Source: an uncultured Raoultella sp. (GTDB lineage: Bacteria > Pseudomonadota > Gammaproteobacteria > Enterobacterales > Enterobacteriaceae). From it: a stretch of 64,000 nt of DNA. The notes under the pieces are model-generated. The model saw nothing but the letters and a program-made list of their open reading frames with translations. It did not search any database and had not been told where the DNA came from. The position numbers were made by a program, and so were the translations under genes. The stretch spans positions 121,214 through 185,213 of the forward strand of contig CAAEVH010000056.1 of the NCBI GenBank assembly GCA_900759445.1, given 5' to 3'. Each line of letters begins with the position of its first letter. Position 1 is the stretch's first letter. This document shows, piece by piece, positions 43,576-55,498 of the stretch.

Positions 43576-46500
43576 ATGTTAAGGGTGTACCACTCAAACC
43601 GTCTGGATGTTCTTGAAGCGTTGATGGAATTTATCGTCGAGCGCCAGCGGCTGGATGACCCTTTCATGCCGGAAATGGTGCTGGTGCAAAGTACCGGGAT
43701 GGCGCAGTGGCTACAGATGACGCTGGCAAAACGGTTTGGCATTGCCGCCAATATCGACTTCCCGCTGCCGGCGAGCTTTATCTGGGACATGTTTGTCCGC
43801 GTACTGTCGGATATACCCGGGGAAAGCGCCTTCAGTAAGCAGAGCATGAGCTGGAAACTGATGACCCTCCTGCCGCAACATCTTGACGATGAGGCTTTTA
43901 CGCTGTTACGCCACTATCTCAGCGACGATAGCGACAAGCGCAAACTGTTTCAGCTGGCAGCCCGGGTCGCCGACCTCTATGACCAGTATCTGGTCTATCG
44001 CCCGGAATGGCTGATGCGTTGGGAGGCCAATGAGCGCGTCGATGGCCTCGGCGACGCCCAGCAGTGGCAGGCGCCGTTATGGAAGGCGCTGGTCGACCAT
44101 ACCGCTGCGCTGGGGCAGCCGCTCTGGCATCGTGCCAATCTGTACCAGCGCTTTATCAGCACGCTGGAAGCGGCGGATGAACCTCCGGCCGGGCTACCTT
44201 CGCGGGTTTTTATTTGCGGAATTTCGGCGCTGCCGCCGGTTTACCTGCAGGCGCTTCAGGCGCTGGGCAAGCACGTCGATGTGTATGTGTTGTTCACCAA
44301 CCCCTGTCGTTACTACTGGGGCGATATTAAAGACCCGGCCTTTCTGGCGAAACTGCTGTCACGCCAGCGCCGTCATCATCGTGAACCGCGTGAACTCCCG
44401 CTGTTTCGCGATACCGGGCAGGCGCCAGCATTGTTTAACGATGCGGGGGAACAGGACGTCGGTAATCCTCTGCTCGCTTCCTGGGGGAAGCTGGGTCGCG
44501 ACTACATCTATCTGCTGGCCGGGCTGGATCGTTATGAAGAGCTGGATGCCTTTGTCGATATTACGCCGGATAATCTGCTGCACAATTTGCAGGCGGATAT
44601 CCTCGAACTGCGCAATACCGCAGTGGCCGGAAGAAGCGCCGAAGAGTTTGCCCACAGTCACGGCAAACGCCCGCTGGCACTCGACGATCGTAGCCTGACC
44701 CTCCACGTCTGCCATAGTCCGCAGCGTGAGGTCGAGGTGCTGCATGACCGGCTGCTGGCGATGCTGGAGGCGAATCCTGAACTGACGCCGCGCGATATTA
44801 TCGTGATGGTGGCGGATATCGACAGCTACAGCCCTTACATTCAGGCGGTATTCGGCAGCGCCAGCGGTGAACGCTGGCTACCGTGGGCGATTTCCGACCG
44901 GCGCGCCACAGAATCGCATCCGGCTCTGCAGGCATTTATTACGCTGCTTGCTCTGCCCGACAGCCGCTTTGCCAGCGAAGATGTCCTGGCTCTGCTGGAT
45001 GTTCCGGTGCTCGCCGCGCGCTTTAACATTGACGAAGAGGGGCTGCGCTATCTGCGTCAGTGGGTTAATGAATCCGGCGTGCGCTGGGGAATGGATGACG
45101 ATAATGTGCGCGAACTGGATCTGCCTGCCACCGGGCAACACACCTGGCGCTTTGGCCTGACGCGGATGCTGCTGGGTTATGCGATGGACAGCAGCCAGGG
45201 CGAATGGCAGTCGGTCCTGCCCTATGATGAATCCAGCGGGCTGATCGCTGAACTGGTGGGTAATCTGGCTTCGTTGCTGATGCAGCTCAACCTCTGGCGC
45301 CGGAAGCTGGCGCAGGAACGTCCGCTGGCGGAATGGCTGCCGCTTTGTCGCGAACTGCTCAATGACTTTTTCTTGCCCGACGGCGACACCGAAGCGGCGC
45401 TGGCGCTGATTGAACAGCAATGGCAGACGGTGATTGGCGAAGGTGCCCAGGCACAATATGAGCAGTCCGTTCCTCTATCTTTATTGCGCGATGAGCTGGC
45501 GCAGCGGCTGGACCAGCAGCGTATCAGCCAGCGCTTCCTCGCCGGGCCGATCAACATCTGTACCCTGATGCCGATGCGCTCCATACCGTTCAAAGTGGTG
45601 TGCCTGCTCGGGATGAACGACGGCGTTTATCCGCGGACGCTGGCGCCGCTGGGCTTCGATTTAATGAGTCAGAAACCGCAGCGCGGCGACCGCAGCCGTC
45701 GTGATGATGACCGCTATTTGTTCCTGGAGGCGCTGATGTCCGCCGAACAGACATTGTATATCAGCTACATCGGCCGCTCGATTCAGGACAATAGCGAACG
45801 CTATCCTTCGGTGCTGGTGCAAGAACTGGCGGACTATATTGGCCAGAGCCACTGCCTGGCCGGGGATGAGGCGCTGGATTGTGACGCCAGCGAGCGACGC
45901 GTCAAAGCACATATCACCCATCTGCATACGCGCATGCCCTTTGATGCGGCCAATTTCCGTGATGATGAATATCAGAGCTACGCCCGGGAGTGGCTGGCGG
46001 CTGCCAGCCAGCAGGGAGAGGCGCATGGCGACTTTATCCAGCCGTTGCCGGCGCCGGTTATCGAAACGCTGCCATTTGAACAGCTGCTGCGATTCTGGCA
46101 ACACCCGGTACGCGCCTTTTTCCAGCAGCGCCTGCGGGTTAACTTCCGTTCTGAAGAGAGTGAAATTCCCGATGACGAGCCGTTCACCCTCGAAGGACTT
46201 AGCCGTTATCAGTTGAACCAGCAGTTGCTGAATACGCTGATTGAACAACAGGATGCGTCGACGATGTATCGTCGCTTCCGCGCCGCGGGAGAACTGCCGT
46301 TTGGCGCTTTTGGTGAGCTGGCCTGGGAGACGCAGCGTCAGGAGATGCAGAACCTTGCGGAGCGGGTCATTGCCAGCCGTCAGCCGGGGCAGAGCATGGA
46401 AATCGATCTGCAATGTCACGGAGTCAACATTACGGGGTGGCTACAGCAGGTACAATCTGACGGTCTGCTGCGTTGGCGACCGTCGCTGCTGAGCGTCGCG

Positions 46501-46947
46501 CAGGGGATGCAACTTTGGCTGGAACACCTTGTCTACTGTGCTAGCGGCGGAACCGGTGAAAGCCGGCTGCTGGTGCGCAAAGAGGGCGAGTGGCGTTTCC
46601 CGCCTCTGGCGCAGGAACAGGCCAAAGCGTACCTTGATCAGCTGGTAGAAGGCTACCTGCAAGGCATGTCCAGACCGCTGCTGTTACTGCCGGAAAGCGG
46701 CGGTGCATGGCTAAAAGTCTGTTATGACGCTGAAAAGGATGTCATGTTAACGGACGAAGAGACGCAACAAAAAGCGCGTAGCAAATTTCTTCAGGTCTAT
46801 GAAGGTAATATGGTGGTCAGTGGCGAAGGGACGGATGTGTGGTATCAACGCCTCTGGCGCACGCTTGAACCGGCTTACTATGAAGAAATTATCACGCAAA
46901 CACAGCGCTACCTGTTGCCGATATTTCGTTTCCATCAGTCCGAATAA
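43576..46947 (+). CDS. recC: RecC, exodeoxyribonuclease V gamma chain
   Basis: A 1123-residue subunit of RecBCD, one residue longer than in E. coli. RecC holds the DNA split point and recognises Chi in the 3' strand; its inactive helicase- and nuclease-like domains are visible only as remnants. The N-terminus MLRVYHSNRLDVLEALMEF and PINICTLMPMRSIPFKVVCL near the middle are conserved. It follows the ppd cluster after 12 bases. A 123-base gap separates it from ptrA. Confidence 0.97.
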   Translation: MLRVYHSNRLDVLEALMEFIVERQRLDDPFMPEMVLVQSTGMAQWLQMTLAKRFGIAANIDFPLPASFIWDMFVRVLSDIPGESAFSKQSMSWKLMTLLPQHLDDEAFTLLRHYLSDDSDKRKLFQLAARVADLYDQYLVYRPEWLMRWEANERVDGLGDAQQWQAPLWKALVDHTAALGQPLWHRANLYQRFISTLEAADEPPAGLPSRVFICGISALPPVYLQALQALGKHVDVYVLFTNPCRYYWGDIKDPAFLAKLLSRQRRHHREPRELPLFRDTGQAPALFNDAGEQDVGNPLLASWGKLGRDYIYLLAGLDRYEELDAFVDITPDNLLHNLQADILELRNTAVAGRSAEEFAHSHGKRPLALDDRSLTLHVCHSPQREVEVLHDRLLAMLEANPELTPRDIIVMVADIDSYSPYIQAVFGSASGERWLPWAISDRRATESHPALQAFITLLALPDSRFASEDVLALLDVPVLAARFNIDEEGLRYLRQWVNESGVRWGMDDDNVRELDLPATGQHTWRFGLTRMLLGYAMDSSQGEWQSVLPYDESSGLIAELVGNLASLLMQLNLWRRKLAQERPLAEWLPLCRELLNDFFLPDGDTEAALALIEQQWQTVIGEGAQAQYEQSVPLSLLRDELAQRLDQQRISQRFLAGPINICTLMPMRSIPFKVVCLLGMNDGVYPRTLAPLGFDLMSQKPQRGDRSRRDDDRYLFLEALMSAEQTLYISYIGRSIQDNSERYPSVLVQELADYIGQSHCLAGDEALDCDASERRVKAHITHLHTRMPFDAANFRDDEYQSYAREWLAAASQQGEAHGDFIQPLPAPVIETLPFEQLLRFWQHPVRAFFQQRLRVNFRSEESEIPDDEPFTLEGLSRYQLNQQLLNTLIEQQDASTMYRRFRAAGELPFGAFGELAWETQRQEMQNLAERVIASRQPGQSMEIDLQCHGVNITGWLQQVQSDGLLRWRPSLLSVAQGMQLWLEHLVYCASGGTGESRLLVRKEGEWRFPPLAQEQAKAYLDQLVEGYLQGMSRPLLLLPESGGAWLKVCYDAEKDVMLTDEETQQKARSKFLQVYEGNMVVSGEGTDVWYQRLWRTLEPAYYEEIITQTQRYLLPIFRFHQSE

Positions 46948-47070
46948 ATTTGTAATAGTATAAAAATTGCGCAGAATAAGGTGTTCAATTATCATGCGCA
47001 ACCAATCACGGACTGATGTGCATAACGCTGACGCAGTCAGCGCAAAGTTTGTTAATGATGAGGTTCGTGA

Positions 47071-49956
47071 ATGCCCCGCAGTGTATGGTTCAAGGTTATT
47101 TTAGTACTGGCTGCCCTTTGGGCGCCGTTAAGTCAGGCAGATACCGGATGGCAACCGATTCAGGAAACCATTCGTAAAAGCGAAAAAGATCCCCGACAGT
47201 ATCAGGCCATTCGCCTGGATAATGGCATGGTGGTCCTGCTGGTTTCCGATCCGCAGGCGGTGAAATCCCTGTCTGCGCTGGTGGTGCCCGTGGGGTCGCT
47301 GCAGGATCCCGTCGATCATCAGGGGCTGGCGCATTTTCTGGAGCACATGACGCTGATGGGCTCGCAAAATTATCCGCAGCCGGACAGCCTCGCCGAATTT
47401 CTGAAAATGCACGGCGGCAGCCATAATGCCAGTACCGCGCCTTATCGCACCGCCTTCTATCTTGAAGTCGAAAACGATGCCCTTGACGGCGCGGTCGATC
47501 GTCTGGCGGATGCCATTGCCGCTCCGCTGCTGGATAAAAAATATGCCGATCGCGAGCGCAATGCGGTCAACGCCGAGCTGACCATGGCGCGGACCCGTGA
47601 CGGGATGCGCATGGCCCAGGTGAGTGCCGAAACCATTAACCCGGCGCACCCGGCTTCGCATTTTTCCGGCGGTAACCTTGAGACGCTTAGCGACAAGCCC
47701 GGTAAACCGGTGCTCGACGCCCTGCATACTTTCCGCGACAGCTGGTACTCGGCGAACCTGATGAAGGCGGTCATTTACAGCAACAAACCGCTGCCAGAAC
47801 TGGCGAGCATCGCGGCGAAAACCTATGGCCGGGTGCCAAACCACAATATCAACAAACCGGAAATCACCGTCCCGGTCGTGACCGATGCGCAAAAGGGCAT
47901 CATCATTCACTACGTCCCGGCAATGCCGCGCAAAGTGCTGCGCGTTGAATTCCGTATTGATAACAACAGCGAGCAATTCCGCAGCAAAACCGACGAGCTG
48001 GTGACCTACATGATCGGCAACCGCAGCCCGGGAACCTTATCTGACTGGCTGCAGCAGCAAGGCCTGGTCGAGGGGATTCGCGCGGACTCCGATCCGGCGG
48101 TCAACGGCAACAGCGGCGTGCTGGCGATTTCGGCGACCCTGACCGACAAAGGTCTGGCGCACCGTGATGAAGTGGCGGCGGCGATCTTCAGCTACCTCAA
48201 CCTATTGCGTAGCCAGGGCATCGACAAACGCTATTTCGATGAGCTGTCCCATGTTCTGGCGCTTGATTTCCGCTATCCGTCGATCAGCCGCGATATGGAT
48301 TACGTGGAATGGCTGGCGGACACCATGATTCGCGTACCGGTGGAGCATGCGCTGGACGTGGTCAACATCGCCGATCGCTACGATCCGCAGGCGATTAAAG
48401 ACCGGCTGGCCATGATGACGCCGCAAAATGCACGCGTCTGGTATATCAGCCCGCAAGAGCCGCATAACAAAACCGCTTACTTTGTGAATGCGCCGTATCA
48501 GGTCGACAAGATCAGCGCGCAGACCTTTAGCGACTGGCAGCAGAAGGCGAGCGCTATCGACCTGAAGCTGCCGGTGTTGAACCCTTATATTCCTGACGAT
48601 TTTACGCTGATTAAAAGCGATAAAGGCTACCCGCATCCGCAGCTGATCGTTGATGAGCCGACGCTGCGGGTGGTCTATGCGCCCAGTCAGTTCTTCGCCA
48701 GCGAGCCAAAGGCTGACGTTTCTCTGGTGCTGCGTAATCCGCAGGCCATGGACAGCGCTCGTAGCCAGGTCATGTTCGCGCTGAATGACTATCTGGCAGG
48801 CATCGCTCTCGATCAGCTCAGCAACCAGGCAGCGGTGGGCGGCATCTCCTTCTCAACCGGCGCCAATAACGGGTTAATGGTCAATGCCAACGGCTACACC
48901 CAGCGGCTGCCGCAGCTGTTTACCGCGTTGCTGGACGGCTATTTCAGCTATACGCCGACCGAAGAGCAGCTGGAGCAGGCCAAATCCTGGTATGCGCAGA
49001 TGATGGACTCGGCGGACAAAGGTAAAGCCTACGACCAGGCGATCATGCCGGTTCAGATGTTGTCCCAGGTGCCCTATTTCCAGCGCGAGGAGCGCCGGGC
49101 GCTGCTGCCGTCAATTAGCCTGCAAGAGGTACTGGCCTATCGCGACAACCTGAAAGCGAAAGGGCGCCCGGAGCTGCTGGTGATCGGCAACCTCACCGCT
49201 GAACAGTCCACCGCCATGGCGCGTCAGATCCAGCAGCAGCTGGGATCTGATGGCAATGAGTGGTGTCGCAACAAAGACGTCCTGATCAACAGTCAGCAGC
49301 TGGCGATTTTTGAAAAAACCGGTAACAGCACCGATTCGGCGCTGGCCGCCGTCTTCGCCCCGCCGAACGTGGATGAATACAGCAGCTCCGCCGCCAGCTC
49401 CCTGCTCGGGCAGATTATTCAGCCGTGGTTCTATAACCAGCTGCGTACCGAAGAGCAGCTTGGCTACGCGGTCTTTGCTTTCCCGATGAACGTCGGGCGC
49501 CAGTGGGGGATGGGCTTCCTGCTGCAAAGCAGCGATAAACAGCCTGCTTTCCTCTGGCAGCGCTTCCAGGCGTTCTTCCCGACCGCGGAAGCTAAACTGC
49601 GGGCGATGAGCCCGGCAGAGTTTGCGCAAATCCAGCAGGCGGTGATAAGCCAGATGACTCAGGCGCCGCAAACCCTGGGCGGCGAAGCCTCGCAGCTGAG
49701 CAAAGATTTCGATCGCGGTAATATGCGCTTCGATTCACGTGATAAAGTAGTGGCTCAGATAAAACTGCTGACGCCGCAAAAACTTGCCGACTTCTTCCAT
49801 CAGACGGTGGTGGTTCCGCAAGGCATGGCGATATTGTCCCAGATTTCCGGCAGCCAGAATGGCAAGACCGATTACGTCCATCCTGAAGGTGGCAAAGTCT
49901 GGGAAAACGTCAGCGCATTGCAGAAATCCTTACCCCTGATGCGAGAGAACGAATGA
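47071..49956 (+). CDS. ptrA: PtrA, protease III (pitrilysin)
   Basis: A 961-residue periplasmic zinc protease of family M16. It has a signal peptide (MPRSVWFKVILVLAALWAPLSQA) and the inverted zinc motif HxxEH in LAHFLEHMTLMG (near residues 88-99), with the third ligand glutamate about 76 residues on in NAVNAELTMARTRDG. It degrades short polypeptides such as insulin fragments. It is unrelated to recombination but always sits between recC and recB. Its stop overlaps the recB start in ATGA. Confidence 0.97.
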   Translation: MPRSVWFKVILVLAALWAPLSQADTGWQPIQETIRKSEKDPRQYQAIRLDNGMVVLLVSDPQAVKSLSALVVPVGSLQDPVDHQGLAHFLEHMTLMGSQNYPQPDSLAEFLKMHGGSHNASTAPYRTAFYLEVENDALDGAVDRLADAIAAPLLDKKYADRERNAVNAELTMARTRDGMRMAQVSAETINPAHPASHFSGGNLETLSDKPGKPVLDALHTFRDSWYSANLMKAVIYSNKPLPELASIAAKTYGRVPNHNINKPEITVPVVTDAQKGIIIHYVPAMPRKVLRVEFRIDNNSEQFRSKTDELVTYMIGNRSPGTLSDWLQQQGLVEGIRADSDPAVNGNSGVLAISATLTDKGLAHRDEVAAAIFSYLNLLRSQGIDKRYFDELSHVLALDFRYPSISRDMDYVEWLADTMIRVPVEHALDVVNIADRYDPQAIKDRLAMMTPQNARVWYISPQEPHNKTAYFVNAPYQVDKISAQTFSDWQQKASAIDLKLPVLNPYIPDDFTLIKSDKGYPHPQLIVDEPTLRVVYAPSQFFASEPKADVSLVLRNPQAMDSARSQVMFALNDYLAGIALDQLSNQAAVGGISFSTGANNGLMVNANGYTQRLPQLFTALLDGYFSYTPTEEQLEQAKSWYAQMMDSADKGKAYDQAIMPVQMLSQVPYFQREERRALLPSISLQEVLAYRDNLKAKGRPELLVIGNLTAEQSTAMARQIQQQLGSDGNEWCRNKDVLINSQQLAIFEKTGNSTDSALAAVFAPPNVDEYSSSAASSLLGQIIQPWFYNQLRTEEQLGYAVFAFPMNVGRQWGMGFLLQSSDKQPAFLWQRFQAFFPTAEAKLRAMSPAEFAQIQQAVISQMTQAPQTLGGEASQLSKDFDRGNMRFDSRDKVVAQIKLLTPQKLADFFHQTVVVPQGMAILSQISGSQNGKTDYVHPEGGKVWENVSALQKSLPLMRENE

Positions 49957-52900
49957 CCGAAACCGCCGAGTCTCTGGATCCCCTGCGCTTGCCCTTGACG
50001 GGTGAGCGCCTGATTGAAGCCTCTGCGGGCACCGGAAAAACCTTTACCATCGCCGCACTGTACCTGCGGCTACTGCTGGGGCTTGGCGGGGAATCCGCCT
50101 TTCCTCGTGCAGTCAGCGTGGAAGAGCTGCTGGTGGTGACCTTCACCGAAGCGGCCACCGAAGAACTGCGCGGCCGTATTCGCAGCAATATCCACGAGCT
50201 GCGCATTGCCTGCCTGCGCGACAGCGCGACCGATCCCCTCTATAGCGCTTTGCTGGCTGAAATTGCGGATAAGAACCAGGCGGCGAATACGCTGCTGCTG
50301 GCGGAACGACAGATGGACGAAGCGGCGGTATTTACCATTCACGGCTTTTGTCAGCGGATGCTGAGTCTCAATGCCTTTGAGTCCGGCATGCTCTTTGAGC
50401 AGCAGCTGATCGAAGATGAATCCCGGCTGCGTTACCAGGCCTGCGCAGACTTCTGGCGTCGACATTGCTATCCGTTGCCGCGGGAGATCGCCGCCGTCAT
50501 TCATGAGGCGTGGAAAGGTCCGCGCGATCTGTTGAAATCCCTCGATCGCTGGTTGCAGGGCGAAGCTCCGCAGCTCAAATCCCCGCCGGCAGCGGAAGAG
50601 ACGCTGGCCGAACGCCATCAGCACATTATTGCGCGCATTAACGCCATGAAAACACAGTGGCGGGAACAGGTTGCTGAGATTGAGGGGGTACTGGAGAACT
50701 CCGGTCTCGACCGCCGCAAGTTCAATCGCGGCAACCAGGGAAAGTGGATAGAGAAAATCAACGCCTGGGCGCAGGAAGAGACGCTCGGTTATCAGCTTCC
50801 TGACGCGCTGGAGAAATTCTCGCAGGCCTTCTTACATGAACGAACTAAAGCCGGCGGTGAGCCGCCGGTGCATCCGCTGTTCAGTGCGGTTGAAGAGCTG
50901 CTCTCTTCTCCGCTGACGCTGACGGATCTGGTTATCGCCAGGGCGATGGTGGAGATCCGCGAAGCGGTCGCCCGGGAAAAGCGTCGGCGCGGCGAGCTCG
51001 GTTTTGATGACATGCTCAGTCGGCTGGATGATGCGCTGCGCGGCGAGAGCGGAGAAGCGCTGGCCAGCGCCATTCGTCAGCGTTTCCCGGTGGCGATGAT
51101 TGATGAATTTCAGGACACCGACCCGCAGCAGTACCGAATTTTCCGCCGTATCTGGCGGCAGCAGCCGGAGACGGCGCTGCTGCTTATCGGCGACCCCAAG
51201 CAGGCCATCTATGCCTTCCGCGGCGCGGATATTTTCACCTATATGAAAGCGCGTGGCGATGTGGCGGCTTATTATACGCTGGATACCAACTGGCGCTCTG
51301 CTCCCGGGGTGGTTGAAAGCGTTAACCGCCTGTTCAGCCTGAGCGATAACCCCTTTATGTTCCGGGAGATCCCTTTCTTGCCGGTCAAACCGGCCGGGAA
51401 AAACCACGGGCTGCGCTTTACCGTGGATAACGACGCGGTTCCGGCAATGAACATCTGGCTGATGCCGGGCGAGGCCGTGGGATCCGGTGACTATCAGACG
51501 TATATGGCGCAGCTGTGCGCGGCGCAAATTCGCGACTGGCTAAGCGCCGGTCAACAGGGGCGCGCGTTGCTCTGGCGTAATGACAAAGCAGCCCGGCCGG
51601 TTCAGGCCTCCGATATCACGGTTCTGGTACGTAACCGTCAGGAAGCCTCGTTGATCCGGGATGCCTTACGGGCGCTGGCGATCCCGTCGGTGTATCTCTC
51701 TAATCGCGATAGCGTTTTCGACACGCCGGAAGCGCAGGAGATTTTATGGCTACTGCAGGCGGTACTGGCTCCCGAACGAGAAAATACGCTACGCAGTGCG
51801 CTGGCAACATCGATATTCGGCTTGAATGCGCTGGATATTGAACGCCTCAATCAGGATGAACGAGCGTGGGACGCGCTGGTTGAAGAGTTCAGCATCTACC
51901 GGCAAATCTGGCGCCAGCGCGGGGTGATGCCGATGCTGCGTGCGCTGATGAGCGCGCGGCAGATTGCGGAAAATCTGCTGGTGACGGTCGGCGGTGAACG
52001 CCGTTTAACCGACATCCTGCATATCAGCGAACTGCTGCAGGAGGCAGCCAGCCAGCTGGAAAGCGAACATGCGCTGGTGCGCTGGCTGACGCAGCATATC
52101 GCCGAACCGGACAGCAATGCGTCCAGTCAGCAGATGCGCCTGGAAAGCGATAAGCACCTGGTGCAAATCGTCACCGTCCACAAATCGAAGGGGCTGGAAT
52201 ACCCGCTGGTCTGGCTGCCGTTTATTGCTCGTTTCCGCAAACAGGATCAGGCGTTTTATCACGATCGCGACTCGTTTGCCGCGGTGCTCGATCTTGGTCA
52301 GGATGAGGGCAGTCTGGAGCTGGCGGAAGCGGAGCGCCTGGCGGAAGATTTGCGCCTGCTGTACGTCGCGCTGACCCGCGCGGTCTGGCACTGTAGCCTC
52401 GGCGTGGCCCCGTTGAGTACCCGACGCAGCGACAAACCCGGCGCCAGCGATTTTCATCACAGCGCGCTCGGGCGTCTGCTACAGGGCGGCGAAGCCATGG
52501 ATGCCGCTGGGCTGGCCGCGCGTTTGCAAGCCTTCTGCGGCGAGGATATCGCGCTGCAAATGCCTACCGCTCCGGATGCAACGCCCTGGCAGGCGCCGCA
52601 GGAAACGCTGCCGCCGCTGTCCGCCAGGAGCCTTGTGCGTCAGGTTAGCGATGACTGGCGGGTGACCAGCTATTCCGGATTACAGCAGCATGGTCAGAGC
52701 GCGGCTCAGGACCTGTTGCCGCGCCTTGACGTTGATGCCGCCGGCGTCGGTGACGTCGCCGCAGAACCGCAGCTTACGCCGCATCAGTTTCCGCGCGGCG
52801 CATCGCCGGGGACATTCCTGCATAGCCTGTTTGAAGATCTCGATTTTACCCAACCGGTCCCGGCTGACTGGATGGCGGAAAAACTGCAGTCCGGCGGCTT

Positions 52901-53501
52901 CGGCGAGCAGTGGACGCCGGTGCTGGCGCAGTGGCTGGATGATGTGCTACGTACTCCGTTGCCTGGGGCCGGGATTGCGCTGAACCAACTTTCCACGAAT
53001 GATAAGCAGGTCGAAATGGCCTTCTATTTGCCTATCGAACGCCCGCTGGAACCGCTGCGTCTGGATGCGCTGATTCGCCGCTACGATCCGCTCTCCGTGG
53101 ATTGCCCGCCCCTCGACTTCCGCCAGGTTCGCGGGATGTTAAAAGGCTTTATTGACCTCGTTTTTCGCCATAACGGCCGATATTACCTGCTGGATTATAA
53201 ATCGAACTGGCTGGGAGCGGACCGCGAGGCCTATACCCGACAGGCGATGGAACAGGCGATGCGGGCGCACCGCTACGATCTGCAGTACCAGCTCTATAGT
53301 CTGGCGCTGCACCGCTACCTGCGTCACCGCATTGCGGACTACGACTACGAACGCCATTTTGGCGGCGTGATTTATCTCTTTTTACGCGGCATGGACGGGC
53401 AGAGCGGCGAGCAGGGCATTTTCACTACCCGTCCCGTGCAGCCGCTGATTGACGGTCTCGATGCGCTGTTTGCCGGAGACGTCCTGGAGGTTCTGTCATG
53501 A
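49953..53501 (+). CDS. recB: RecB, exodeoxyribonuclease V beta chain
   Basis: A 1182-residue subunit (E. coli 1180) that is a 3'-5' SF1A helicase and the nuclease of RecBCD. Walker A is [11 protein letters not shown] (near residues 23-33), motif [13 protein letters not shown], and motif VI near [10 protein letters not shown]. The C-terminal nuclease has the catalytic Asp and Lys in [10 protein letters not shown] (about 1081-1090). It overlaps both ptrA and recD by four bases, so the three are translationally coupled. Confidence 0.97.
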   Translation: MTETAESLDPLRLPLTGERLIEASAGTGKTFTIAALYLRLLLGLGGESAFPRAVSVEELLVVTFTEAATEELRGRIRSNIHELRIACLRDSATDPLYSALLAEIADKNQAANTLLLAERQMDEAAVFTIHGFCQRMLSLNAFESGMLFEQQLIEDESRLRYQACADFWRRHCYPLPREIAAVIHEAWKGPRDLLKSLDRWLQGEAPQLKSPPAAEETLAERHQHIIARINAMKTQWREQVAEIEGVLENSGLDRRKFNRGNQGKWIEKINAWAQEETLGYQLPDALEKFSQAFLHERTKAGGEPPVHPLFSAVEELLSSPLTLTDLVIARAMVEIREAVAREKRRRGELGFDDMLSRLDDALRGESGEALASAIRQRFPVAMIDEFQDTDPQQYRIFRRIWRQQPETALLLIGDPKQAIYAFRGADIFTYMKARGDVAAYYTLDTNWRSAPGVVESVNRLFSLSDNPFMFREIPFLPVKPAGKNHGLRFTVDNDAVPAMNIWLMPGEAVGSGDYQTYMAQLCAAQIRDWLSAGQQGRALLWRNDKAARPVQASDITVLVRNRQEASLIRDALRALAIPSVYLSNRDSVFDTPEAQEILWLLQAVLAPERENTLRSALATSIFGLNALDIERLNQDERAWDALVEEFSIYRQIWRQRGVMPMLRALMSARQIAENLLVTVGGERRLTDILHISELLQEAASQLESEHALVRWLTQHIAEPDSNASSQQMRLESDKHLVQIVTVHKSKGLEYPLVWLPFIARFRKQDQAFYHDRDSFAAVLDLGQDEGSLELAEAERLAEDLRLLYVALTRAVWHCSLGVAPLSTRRSDKPGASDFHHSALGRLLQGGEAMDAAGLAARLQAFCGEDIALQMPTAPDATPWQAPQETLPPLSARSLVRQVSDDWRVTSYSGLQQHGQSAAQDLLPRLDVDAAGVGDVAAEPQLTPHQFPRGASPGTFLHSLFEDLDFTQPVPADWMAEKLQSGGFGEQWTPVLAQWLDDVLRTPLPGAGIALNQLSTNDKQVEMAFYLPIERPLEPLRLDALIRRYDPLSVDCPPLDFRQVRGMLKGFIDLVFRHNGRYYLLDYKSNWLGADREAYTRQAMEQAMRAHRYDLQYQLYSLALHRYLRHRIADYDYERHFGGVIYLFLRGMDGQSGEQGIFTTRPVQPLIDGLDALFAGDVLEVLS

Positions 53502-55336
53502 CGATGGATGAACTGCTGCTGGAAGCGGCCAGTCAGCGCCTGCTGCGCCCGTTAGATGTCCAGTTTGCCCTGATGGTGGCGCAAGAGGCGCATCCGGCGG
53601 TGAAGCTGGCGGCGGCGGTGCTCAGCCGTGATGCTGGCGAGGGGCACGTTTGTCTGCCGATATCGCGTCTGCGGACGGACGAGTTTCTGAGCGGTAAAAC
53701 CAATGAACTGCGTGAACAGCTGCTGGCCCAGGCGGGCGTACCCGATGACTGGTCTGCGCTTTTGCTTGCTTCGGAAGCCGTCAGCGACGGCGAACGTCCG
53801 ACGCCGATCGTCCTGTGCGGCGACCGACTCTATCTCAACCGGATGTGGCGTAATGAACTGACCGTTGCCCGCTTCTTCAACGAAGCTAACCAGGTTGTGG
53901 ACGTTGATGAGGCCCTGCTGGCGCAAACGCTGGACGCTCTTTTCCCCGCCAGCGATGAGATCGACTGGCAAAAGGTTGCCGCCGCAGTGGCGTTGACCCG
54001 TCGTATTTCGGTGATTTCCGGCGGTCCCGGCACCGGGAAAACCACCACCGTCGCCAGGCTGCTGGCGGCGTTGATTCAGACAACCCGGCAACCGCGCTGC
54101 CGCATCCGACTGGCGGCGCCGACCGGGAAAGCGGCGGCACGATTGACGGAATCGTTGGGCGAGGCGCTGCGTCGCCTGCCGCTAACCGATGAGCAGAAGG
54201 CGCTGTTACCTACCGAAGCCAGTACGCTGCATCGTCTGCTGGGCGCTCAGCCCGGTAGCCAACGGATGCGCTACCACGCCGGCAATCCGCTGCATCTCGA
54301 TGTGCTGGTGGTGGATGAAGCTTCAATGATTGACCTGCCGATGATGGCGCGGCTGATTGATGCCCTGCCGGAACACGGGCGGGTTATTTTCCTCGGCGAC
54401 CGCGATCAGCTGGCGTCGGTGGAGGCCGGAGCGGTACTCGGGGATATTTGTGCCTGGGTCAATGCCGGCTATACCGCCGGACGAGCGGCGCAGCTGGAGA
54501 GGTTGACAGGCCACCCGGTACCGGCGGGAGAAAGTGATGTTGCCGGCGCGCTGCGCGACAGCCTGTGCCTGCTGCAAAAAAGCTATCGTTTTGGCAGTCA
54601 TTCCGGCATTGGTAGCCTGGCTCGCGCCGTGAACAACGGCGATCGCCACGGCGTCAGAGCGACGTTGCGCCAGGCCTTCGAGGATATTGTGCTGCATCCG
54701 CTGAGTACGACTGAAGAATATGAAGCCATGCTAGAGCAGTCGCAGGCGGGGTACGGTCGCTATTTGCAGCTACTGCGCGAGCGGGCCGAGCCGGAGGCCC
54801 TGATCGCCGCCTTTGGTGAATTTCAGCTACTGTGCGCCCTGCGCGACGGCCCATACGGCGTCAGCGGGGTGAATGAACAGCTGGAGCAGATGCTTAACCG
54901 TCGGCGGGCGATAACGCTGCCGAGGCATTCCCGCTGGTATGAAGGGCGTCCGGTGATGATTTCGCGCAACGACAGCGCGCTGGGGCTGTTTAACGGCGAT
55001 ATCGGTATTGCACTGGAGCGAGGAGAGGGGCTGCGCGTCTGGTTCCCGATGCCGGATGGCAGCATTAAATCGGTGCAGCCAAGTCGTTTGCCGGAGCACG
55101 ACACCGCCTGGGCGATGACGGTGCATAAATCGCAGGGGTCAGAGTTTGACCATGCGGCGTTGATTCTGCCCGCCAAAATCGTACCGCTGGTCACCCGCGA
55201 GCTGGTCTATACCGCGATCACGCGGGCAAAACAGCGGCTATCGATTTATGCCGATGAACAGGTGCTAACCCAGTCCATTGTCGCCCGTACCGAGCGGCGC
55301 AGCGGGCTGGCGGACATCTTCGCCAGCGGCGCGTAA
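53498..55336 (+). CDS. recD: RecD, exodeoxyribonuclease V alpha chain
   Basis: A 612-residue 5'-3' SF1B helicase (E. coli 608), the fast motor of RecBCD. Walker A is [15 protein letters not shown] (near residues 171-185), motif [16 protein letters not shown], and the C-terminal [14 protein letters not shown] and [12 protein letters not shown] are motifs V and VI. It overlaps recB in ATGA and closes the recC-ptrA-recB-recD group. A REP unit lies between it and convergent argA. Confidence 0.97.
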   Translation: MTMDELLLEAASQRLLRPLDVQFALMVAQEAHPAVKLAAAVLSRDAGEGHVCLPISRLRTDEFLSGKTNELREQLLAQAGVPDDWSALLLASEAVSDGERPTPIVLCGDRLYLNRMWRNELTVARFFNEANQVVDVDEALLAQTLDALFPASDEIDWQKVAAAVALTRRISVISGGPGTGKTTTVARLLAALIQTTRQPRCRIRLAAPTGKAAARLTESLGEALRRLPLTDEQKALLPTEASTLHRLLGAQPGSQRMRYHAGNPLHLDVLVVDEASMIDLPMMARLIDALPEHGRVIFLGDRDQLASVEAGAVLGDICAWVNAGYTAGRAAQLERLTGHPVPAGESDVAGALRDSLCLLQKSYRFGSHSGIGSLARAVNNGDRHGVRATLRQAFEDIVLHPLSTTEEYEAMLEQSQAGYGRYLQLLRERAEPEALIAAFGEFQLLCALRDGPYGVSGVNEQLEQMLNRRRAITLPRHSRWYEGRPVMISRNDSALGLFNGDIGIALERGEGLRVWFPMPDGSIKSVQPSRLPEHDTAWAMTVHKSQGSEFDHAALILPAKIVPLVTRELVYTAITRAKQRLSIYADEQVLTQSIVARTERRSGLADIFASGA

Positions 55337-55454
55337 TCTCAACCTTCCTCTGCCCGCCGGGGATTGCCGACTCAAGCGTCAGCGTTTTCCCCGGCTGGCG
55401 CTGTGCTTAGCCGGGCTACATGTGGGATGCGCTGACTCAGGGGGCAGAGGAGGG

Positions 55455-55491
55455 GCGCCCGGATAAGGCGTTTACGCCGTTATCCGGGCGC
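55455..55491. repeat. REP unit between recD and argA
   Basis: GCGCCCGGATAA-GGCG-TTTA-CGCC-G-TTATCCGGGCGC: a near-perfect inverted repeat at the convergent ends of recD and argA. A partial unit (AGCCGGGCTAC) is at 55409-55419. It may act as a two-way terminator. Confidence 0.75.
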
Positions 55492-55498
55492 GGTGACA